The notes under the pieces were generated by a model. The model saw nothing but the letters and a program-made list of their open reading frames with translations, was not told the DNA's origin and did no database searches. From contig OZ022342.1 in the NCBI GenBank assembly GCA_963989245.1, positions 23,344,398 to 23,408,397 of the forward strand: a DNA stretch of 64,000 nt, in the 5' to 3' direction. Below, piece after piece: positions 48,630-59,300 of the stretch (positions are counted from its first letter, which is position 1; every line of letters begins with the position of its first letter). The stretch comes from Nansenia antarctica. Taxonomy: Eukaryota; Chordata; Actinopteri; Argentiniformes; Microstomatidae. Made by a program: the position numbers and the translations under genes.

Positions 48630-50253
48630 TTGGTTTAAGGTCAATATATGAATGTAGAATGTAGACAAGGTGGAGTGTGTGTGCGTGACTGTGTGTGTTT
48701 ATTAGTGTGTATGTATGTGTGTCCGTGACTGTGTGTGTGTGTGTGTGTGTGTGTGTTGCTCCACTCACAATGCATCTTGACCTCCACGGTGCAGCTCTCC
48801 TCTCCCACATCGTTGCTGGCCGTGCATTTATACACACCGGCGCTGTCCTTGGTCAGGTTCCTCAGTGTCACTATCTCTGAATTCTTCAAATCTGATATCA
48901 CAAGACAACAAACAGCAGGACAACTGTAAATATGAGGAGGATTAGATACAAACCATATTGTTACGGCTCAACTTTCCCCCTTGAAAGGCTAGGTGTTGTT
49001 TTTATACCTAACCAACCCTTTCAGACCAACACAAGAGTATGAGTAGGGTGCATAGGGTGTAGAAGGTTAAATGGTGTTGATTTAAGACTAATTAGACTAC
49101 AGAGCTGAAGAATCTTCTCTTCAGTAAAGATGGAATGGATCTATTGAGGATTTTGTGATCTTAAATGCGTTGTGTCATCTCTATTAGATCAGGTGTGCAG
49201 CACACACGATTTGACAAGGAATAGAGATCCAACACGGGTCGTAATGATGACTCTAAAGATTTTATTGGTCACCTTTAGTTCTTTCGTACAAGCATTAGAC
49301 AACTCATTCTTGAACACAGACAGGTTTAAATACTTTTCATATCAGATGTTACGTCGTGAATTAGCTCACACTCCCCTGCCCATCTCTGGCGCCTACGACC
49401 CCCAAGGTCACCCCCGAATCTGCCTTAGCAGTGACCTAGCCTGATACTCTTGTTAAGAGAGAGAGAAAGAAAGAGAGAGTGTGTGTGTGTGTGTATATGT
49501 GTATGTATGTGTGTGAGTGACATGAGAATATATGTTAAAACCCCATTAGATCCAACAGAGCTGAGCTGAGTAGAGCTGAGCTGTACTGGTCTGGCCTGGT
49601 TGCGCCTCCACCAAAGTTGCTGAAACAGTGCTGGAGAAGAGCAATCCGCAAGGGCAACATCAGAGCTACTTGTGCTACAATTCAGGCCAACCCTTCAGTG
49701 CGTCAAGGCCCTTACTATGGGTTTGGACAACTCACTCCTCTCCTGTAACAGATATGTCTGTCCAATGTCCCACAGCAGGTACACTACATGAAGACCAACA
49801 TGATTGGTGCTGACCATGACCCTGACAGGGTCTGCCTGGGCGGGCCTCTCAGGTGCTTATTTACAGACAGAGAGGCCAAACATTGTTTTTTTGTGTTTTT
49901 TTTGTTGACAGCCTCGCCTATGGGAGGGCAATACAAAAACTCACAACTCACGAACTCCAAAATATTACAGATTAGCAACTTTCCCTTTCGGTTCTTCATG
50001 TCACTGGAGTGTGTAGAGACATTTTGTGCTTTGTGATTTGATTGTAAACAGCTGTTGTTACGGGTTCGCTGGTGTAAAGACACTTTATTTGTCCTAGCCT
50101 TCCTAGCCTCCCGCTCTTGTCTTGCACATGTGTTGCTTGTGGAAATGGCATGAGAAAGACGTGATTGGTCCTAGCAATGACATTGTCAGTAACGCTGTGT
50201 GATAATTGGTCAGAAATGTAATCCCCATATGGGACTGGCGCCGTCTTCCCTTT

Positions 50254-50300
<47 letters not shown>

Positions 50301-53300
50301 GTGTGCGCGCGCAGTAAGGTAAAGGCTTACCTATGAGGGCCAGTGGGGGCAGCTTGCCCACGTACTTGCCCTTGTCCAGGAGCCTCTCCCATTTGTAGTG
50401 GATAGGGTCAGAACCGTCTGCAGACTTGCAGCTCATCTTCACGTCACTGCCCTCCAACAGCCTGCCCTCCATCCAACACCGTGGCTTAGATGGCTTCACT
50501 GGGGACAAAGAGAGAGACAAACACAATCATGTTACTTTAGATGAATAACAGGTCTGTGATTCCCATGACGTTCTGTTCTAGTGGTCAGTCTGGAATCATG
50601 TTATCTACAAATGTTCTCTTGTTGAGGCCTTGTGTAATCACCTAGGAGGAGCCATGAGAGTATGATCTCATGGAATGGTTGAGGTTGTGTATAAAAAAAC
50701 TATCCCCAGACACTAGAAGGTTCAAGTTCAATATTTCTAAGGCTTTATTGTATTGCATTTTTCGGGGTAAAATTATTATTTGGCTTCCATGGTTTTTAAC
50801 AACAACATACAGTAAGTCACACACATATAATTACATTTTACATTTTAAAGTTAAAAGTTGCTTACTACTATGTGCGTAGTCCAGACATTTAAATATCCCT
50901 TAATGCAAGCCCCCAGTCCTGTCTCCCCCTTTATTTGAACAATATTTGATTTTGTTTTCCAAGCCAATGGGACTTTGAACTGAAGGTAGCAGTTCAAAGG
51001 AGCCGTAAAGTGACTAATAATCTAAAACCTTGCCACATGTCCTATTGACAGAGTCCTTCCGGTAAGAGATGTGCCAATGACTGTGGCGTATCCAACAATT
51101 TAGTCTGCCTGTGGACGGTGCCAATAACTTGTTGCACGATAACTTGTTGCGCAGGTTCATATGATTGGTTATCCAACAGTAGTGACTTCATAAGGCAGTC
51201 TTCTATAAATGTGCGTCCCTCTCACAGGAGGGGGCCTTTTGACGCTGCTATTTTCCCTCTGTGCTCATGTAACTTTGCTTAATCTGAGCCAATTGATTTA
51301 AGCTCTCTGTGCTTTACAAGTTCTACTCAATCTACTAAGAATCAATTAAATCCACAACATCTGTTTCTGTCCTGTTATTTTATTTTGCTTGATTGATGAA
51401 CCTTGCCAGTTTGGTACACTAGAAGGAGTGAGTATTGTCAGAATGAAGGCATCTGTACTTCCATTGGTGTTGCTGCTGTGTGTGTCTGGGGCTGGAGCAC
51501 AGGGAGATAGTGAGAGTGAAGTTCACAGTGAAACGTCAGCTTTGACCGACGCACAAACAGCCGCCCTACCTAGCATCTGGGCTGAGCTGAAAGACCTGAG
51601 AAACATGGTGCAAAACCTGGGAACCACTGTGGCGGTGCAGAGAGCGGAGCTGGGGAACATGGAGGCCAGACTGAAGACCAGTGACGGCCAGGTGGTTGAT
51701 CTGAAAGTGGAGCTCAGTGTCGCCAAGACTGAACTACAGTTCAACAAGATTCAGCTGGAGGAGGTGAAGAGGAAGAATGAGGGTAAGACAACTTGATAAA
51801 TGATAAAAAAAAGAATGTCTCTTGAAATGCCAGAGTGAATAGATGTAACTGAGTTGAGATGCAAAACTCACTCCTCGAGTTCAAATACCTCCACCAACGC
51901 TGTCCAATTTCTAGCTTTTTGATAGCGTAGCTGGTTTACATCGGGTTTTTGGGTCAGCGGTTGGAATTAAGTCAGATTGCGAGTCGAATTGCGGGACTAC
52001 TGTTTGCAACAACTTGACATCTGTGACGCCAGCTGGTGAAACCATTAACCAATCGCGGACTCGAAGGGCTCTAAAATGAAAGTGAAACTTATTGTGACAA
52101 CAATATCTGGTTTTCGTTTTTTTTTTTCATAACATGCAATTTGAAGTTTTAAAGTACCCAAACGTTCTGTTTACAGATAATTAATTAATGTTTATTCCAG
52201 CCATGGAGACTCGGCTGAGAGCCAGTGAGAACCAGGTAGATGAGCAGGGAGGAGAGCTGCGGGGCCTTAAAAGCCAAATGGAGGAGCTGAAGACTGCCTC
52301 TGCAGGTTTCAAACTTTATTTTGTATTTGATCATCTACAATATAAACATACACTTGACACACTAATCTAACTATGCAATTTTCGGCCATGGAAGCAAGAT
52401 TGAATATAGATCCAGCTGAAAGTTTGGCTTGATGATTCATTTTTCAGAAATACCTTGCAGTGAATTTAATGAGCATAAATATTGAGATGACATGTCATTT
52501 CACTTACAGCCCAAGCAGCAGAACTGTCAGCCATGGGATCTAGAGTGACAGCAACTGAGAGTAAGTATAAAGGATCTGCATTATTATTTCTACTTCAGGC
52601 ATAAACTAATCAACAAGTAATCATTCCAATATTGTGATGCAGTTATCATTCCACAGTTTACTCTCCTATATTCCCAGACAGACCAGAGGTAGCGTTCTCT
52701 GCAGCACTGGCTGGCTCGGGATATATGGGACCATTTGATGTTGCGACTACTTTGGTCTACAGCACAGTCTTCACTAACATTGGCCAGGCTTACAACTCCA
52801 TCACAGGTAATATGCTCTCCATCCATTTCATTTTTGATTGTTATATTTTTTATTTGACTATACTACACTACTTCATGTGTAACCAGGATTGGTTGGGATG
52901 GTAAATTCAAGTAATTCCCCCACCCACGCCTTCGAATTGCTAGCTTTTGGATAGCGAAGCTAATTGACATTGGGTGTTTCTGTGGGTGGTGTCTTGGTAA
53001 TATGCAGGTTCAAGACTCGTGTGAGCTTGTTGTGCAAGGAAGCAATACTTTTTTTGCGGCAACGTGTCTCCTGTTCCACATGTAGTGACGGGTATGAATA
53101 CATGTTTTATTTCTGATACAGGAGTCTTCACAGCACCAGTGAGAGGAGCCTACTACTTCAGGTACACTGCTGGCAATATCATGTCAGCCTACATGGGTGT
53201 GAAGATGTATAAGAATGACCAGGGCATAGTATCCTCGTACCAATATAACACCGATAACAATTGGGACTATGCATCTAATTCAGCTGTCCTGGAGTTGAAG

Positions 53301-56300
53301 ATTGGGGATGTGGTCTACATGCGCCTCGACAAAAGCCACAGCCTGTATGATAATCAGAATAATTTGAACAGCTTCAGTGGCTTCCTGCTCTTCACCATGT
53401 AGGCTATACAGTATGACATAGCATGAATGCAGGAGACACTGTACGTTTCTAGAAGATTCCAACATAGATTTTCCATCCAGTCAATAAATACCTTCACAAA
53501 AGCTGTATAATCCATCTGTCCTTACGAGCAATGTAGAGATAATCTATCAATATAATGTAATCAATGATGAAACTCACTGGTGTAGTCTACTCAACAGTGC
53601 TTTTGTCAAGTTTGAGCTCATGGATTGTTATGCGCTCACATCAACACATTGCATATCGAGAGCCTTATGAAATGCACATTTAACAGTGAGACAAAAATGA
53701 ATCCCTCCTCAGATCCATTGGGCCCTGTTAAGGAACTCCTTATACCTCCAGTCCTTTCCCCCCTCCCTCTCTCCATCGCTGACCTCTCTTCCCCTCTCCT
53801 CTCTCTCGCACTCCCAATTTTTGCTGAGTACAGCAAATTCTACCCAGGATACAATTAGGAGGGGGTGGGGGTGGGGGCGCTGAGGGGGGAGGCAGGGGAC
53901 CCTCCATCTTGTTCCTGTGTCAGACCCACTTCCCCCCCAACGTTCCCCCAGTCCTGCGCCAGTCCCATTATCTCGCTGCTGAACAAGATGAATGCTAATG
54001 TTTGTCTCCCCCAAAATCGAAAGTGGCGTTGCAAAGCTGCCCGAGCAATTTGTACAAATGTAAAATGTAAATGTGGGGCGTACTCCTTCAACGTCTTCAT
54101 GGCAGAGACAGAGGGGGAGTGGAGGTCGGGAGAGAACTCTATTAGTGAGCAGTAAACAACTACATTACATGCTGTATCATAATGTCACCGCCGTGGTGCT
54201 TACACTTTTATCTCTCATTATGATCACACAGTGGGGAATATGTTATGAACACGGGGCAGTGGGCCGGCCATGTCCTTTTGAGACGGGGCGGAGGAAAAGA
54301 CGATCAACACAAAGATCGTCAACATTTGTGACACCTCGACTGGTTAGAGATTTGTATGTTGCATAACAGTTGACTGAACCCAGTGATCATTAAAGCTGTC
54401 ACTGCAGGCCTTAACCTAGCACTCCAGGGGGTTATTCCATCAACGTCGCTAAAGGGTCACGAGACTTATCAAAGACTGATCAAAACTAAACCTGGATTTC
54501 CCTTATCCCCCCTGGTATCCTAAAGTCCTGTTTTTCAGTAAAGGCTCTGCTTCATCCCAATAGCTGTACTGTATGTGTGTCAAATGGCATAATGACCTCC
54601 TATCCATGCTCCTGTATATGACCTATAGGAATGAATGAATGAGTGCTCAGTAAAGCTATTTACAGCATTTATGTCCTTATCACCAGTCCTGGACCTACCC
54701 AGTACTATCAGGTTGACCTACCCAGTACTATCAGGTTGACCTACCCAGTACTATCAGGTTGACCTACCCAGTACTATCAGGTTGACCTATGACCTACCCA
54801 GTACTATCAGGTTGACCTACCCAGTACTATCAGGTTGACCTATGACCTACCCAGTACTATCAGGTTGACCTACCCAGTACTATGAGGTTGACCTATGACC
54901 TACCCAGTACTATCAGGTTGACCTACCCAGTACCATCAGGTTGACCTACCCAGTACTATCAGGTTGACCTATGACCTACCCAGTACTATGAGGTTGACCT
55001 ACCCAGTACTATGAGGTTGACCTACCCAGTACTATGAGGTTGACCTTCCCAGTACTATGAGGTTGACCTACGACCTACCCAGTACTATGAGGTTGACCTA
55101 CCCAGTACTATCAGGTTGACCTACCCAGTACTATCAGGTTGAACTACCCAGTACCATCAGGTTGACCTACGACCTACCCAGTACTATGAGGTTGACCTAT
55201 GACCTACCCAGTACTATGAGGTTGACCTATGACCTACCCAGTACTATCAGGTTGACCTATGACCTACCCAGTACTATCAGGTTGACCTTCCCAGTACTAT
55301 GAGGTTGACCTACCCAGTACTATCAGGTTGACCTATGACCTACCCAGTACTATCAGGTTGACCTACGACCTACCCAGTACTATCAGGTTGACCTATGACC
55401 TACCCAGTACTATCAGGTTGACCTATGACCTACCCAGTACTATGAGGTTGACCTACCCAGTACTATCAGGTTGACCTACGACCTACCCAGTACTATGAGG
55501 TTGACCTACCCAGTACTATGAGGTTGACCTACCCAGTACTATGAGGTTGACCTACCCAGTACTATCAGGTTGACCTACGACCTACCCAGTACTATGAGGT
55601 TGACCTACCCAGTACTATGAGGTTGACCTACCCAGTACTATGAGGTTGACCTACCCAGTACTATCAGGTTGACCTACCCAGTACTATGAGGTTGACCTAT
55701 GACCTACCCAGTACTATGAGGTTGACCTATGACCTACCCAGTACTATGAGGTTGACCTACGACCTACCCAGTACTATGAGGTTGACCTACCCAGTACTAT
55801 GAGGTTGACCTACCCAGTACTATCAGGTTGACCTACGACCTACCCAGTACTATGAGGTTGACCTACCCAGTACTATGAGGTTGACCTACCCAGTACTATG
55901 AGGTTGACCTACCCAGTACTATCAGGTTGACCTACCCAGTACTATGAGGTTGACCTATGACCTACCCAGTACTATGAGGTTGACCTATGACCTACCCAGT
56001 ACTATGAGGTTGACCTACGACCTACCCAGTACTATGAGGTTGACCTACCCAGTACTATGAGGTTGACCTACCCAGTACTATGAGGTTGACCTACCCAGTA
56101 CTATCAGGTTGACCTACCCAGTACTATGAGGTTGACCTATGACCTACCCAGTACTATGAGGTTGACCTATGACCTACCCAGTACCATCAGGTTGACCTAC
56201 CCAGTACTATCAGGTTGACCTATGACCTACCCAGTACTATGAGGTTGACCTACGACCTACCCAGTACTATGAGGTTGACCTACCCAGTACTATCAGGTTG

Positions 56301-59300
56301 ACCTACCCAGAACTATGAGGTTGACCTACGACCTACCCAGTACTATGAGGTTGACCTACCCAGAACTATGAGGTTGACCTACCCAGTACTATCAGGTTGA
56401 CCTACCCAGAACTATGAGGTTGACCTACCCAGTACTATGAGGTTGACCTACCCAGTACTATGAGGTTGACCTACCCAGTACTATCAGGTTGACCTACCCA
56501 GTACTATCAGGTTGACCTACCCAGAACTATCAGGTTGACCTACCCAGTACTATCAGGTTTACCTACCCAGAACTATCAGGTTGACCTACCCAGTACTATC
56601 AGGTTGACCTATGACCTACCCAGTACTATCAGGTTGACCTACCCAGTACTATCAGGTTGACCTACCCAGTACTATGAGGTTGACCTATGACCTACCCAGA
56701 ACTATCAGGTTGACCTACCCAGTACTATCAGGTTGACCTACCCAGTACTATGAGGTTGACCTATGACCTACCCAGTACTATGAGGTTGACCTATGACCTA
56801 CCCAGTACTATCAGGTTGACCTACCCAGTACTATCAGGTTGACCTACCCAGAACTATCAGGTTGACCTATGACCTACCCAGTACTATGAGGTTGACCTAC
56901 CCAGTACTATCAGGTTGACCTATGACCTACCCAGTACTATGAGGTTGACCTATGACCTACCCAGTACTATGAGGTTGACCTACCCAGTACTATCAGGTTG
57001 ACCTACCCAGTACTATGAGGTTGACCTACCCAGTACTATCAGGTTGACCTACCCAGTACTATGAGGTTGACCTACCCAGTACTATCAGGTTGACCTACCC
57101 AGTACTATGAGGTTGACCTATGACCTACCCAGTACTATGAGGTTGACCTACCCAGTACTATGAGGTTGACCTATGACCTACCCAGTACTATGAGGTTGAC
57201 CTACCCAGTACTATGAGGTTGACCTATGACCTACCCAGTACTATGAGGTTGACCTACCCAGTACTATGAGGTTGACCTATGACCTACCCAGTACTATGAG
57301 GTTGACCTATGACCTACCCAGTACTATGAGGTTGACCTACCCAGTACTATGAGGTTGACCTATGACCTACCCAGTACTATGAGGTTGACCGTGCTCCAGT
57401 GGTATTTCCCTCCGTTCTTGACCTTGCAGCTGTACTCTCCGGAGTCGCTCAGGGAGAGGTCACTGATCAGCAGGGAGGCGTCCCCCTTCAGGTAATCTCC
57501 AGCGAAGGACAGGCGGCGCTCCTCCGCCTCGTTGGGGTCGTACACCCGGCCAGCGAAGTAGGTGATCACCTGGTGGGGAGGGGAGGGAAGGGAGGGGGGA
57601 GGGGGTGGGGGAAGAGGTTTGGAGAGTGGGGTTAACACTGGGACCGCCGTGGATCGCGACCTTATTCAATCGCGATGAGGTGTTCTTCAGCACTATGATA
57701 GTTTAACATAGAGAAGAGTGTACTGACGCACAAAGATCGCTGGAGGGCGATGTCACGCAAGAAGCGTGAACACGCAACACACCACGGGGGAAACGTGATC
57801 TCTTTGTTCATTGATCGGAGAGCCCCACTGCCCGCAGCGCAGAGCGCATACCTTATCGCTGGAACAAGACTGACTGATACACACCACACCTCTGCCATCA
57901 TACATCGGTCCCACATGTATTTATTTACCATCATATTTTTCAATATAAAACGGTATGATATGGTAGCCTACATTGCAGTCGTCCCGCAGTTCTAGTAGAT
58001 CGCCGACATCATGTTATTTGATGTACACATTTCACGGCAAGATAATTCCGATTTGTGGCAAACACCCAACAATTGTTCGTTCACTAAACATTATAACATG
58101 AACACAGTTATAGCACCAGTTCCTAGCACCTAGTTTCCTAGCACCAGGGGAGCCCCCCCTCCCAAATTTCGTTGTTTGGTACCTGTACTATATCAATGAC
58201 AAATAAAGACCATTCATTCATTCCTTCAAACAATGACAGTTACAGTCTCGCTGTAGCACTGTTCCTATATTAGCATATTCAACCGGTGATTGTTCAAGAT
58301 TCATAGACAGATTGTCCCTTTTGCATATCATCATAATAGGCATTCGTGTCATCATGTTCTTTACACATTACATAACCAAGATTTATTTTGCAATCACAAC
58401 AATGTCAACACAATCACAACAGAATCTTATTTAATCCAATCAGGTTGTATATATAATCTATATATATAATCTATATATTGGTTTCAATATACCTCCATAG
58501 CAGTCTACAGTCTAATTTAGCTATATCTATAATTACATTATGAGAACATCAGTATTTTTACGCCTTTGGTTGTATTGTCTGAACGAACATTGATTGGGAG
58601 ACATACTGTACAGTTTATCATTTTCATAACTGTCTGCACATATACATATCTTATTTTGATTGTTATTGTAGCCTATATATATAAACACAAATATCAGTCT
58701 TATGCACTGTGTCTCATTCAGCACTGAAGCCTGAATTTGAGCACAGTGTGTGCCCCCTTGCTACCTCTGCTGATATAAAAGAGAATTGCAGGCTTGGAGA
58801 AAAAGATGGCAGCCACAAATACACAGACACACACAGAAATACTGCTAAAACGCTTTATACTAACTCGATTTTGAAAATGTAAAAATGCTGGGTGGTAGAA
58901 CGCACATATCTAGGAAAAGTCATGAAAGGAGGGTCCTGAAATGTGATCGAGTGCAAAGGTAGAATTCTTTTTGTACTCACTGGTGCTGTTTAACACCTCA
59001 CGGCTGTTCTAGTGTTAAAGGTGCTTTCTATATATGTGGCCAGGCTGGTGGTGAGAGCGGCCCGTAGGGTCCGTGGTGTCACCGTGTACACCAGGGGAGG
59101 CTGGTGGAGGTCGAGATTCGGAGGGTGGTGTAATGGAATGAGGAAGGGTATCCATTGGTGTACACATGGACAAGAGGAAAGACAAGAGACACAGGCACGC
59201 ATGCAAGCTCACCCACATACACACTCATACACATAGGCATGCATTGTCCCTTACTACACTTGCATGTAAAATGGGTGTGTGCACACAATTGGTATTCTGA

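Noticed and set aside
53064..53121. Use of the ATG at 53064 as the start of a short C1q protein
   Set aside because: The acceptor at 53121 and phase-matched upstream exons with a signal peptide explain the domain better.
54692..57390. Whether the array is a CRISPR
   Set aside because: Units are head-to-tail with no unique spacers, in a vertebrate intron; it is a minisatellite.
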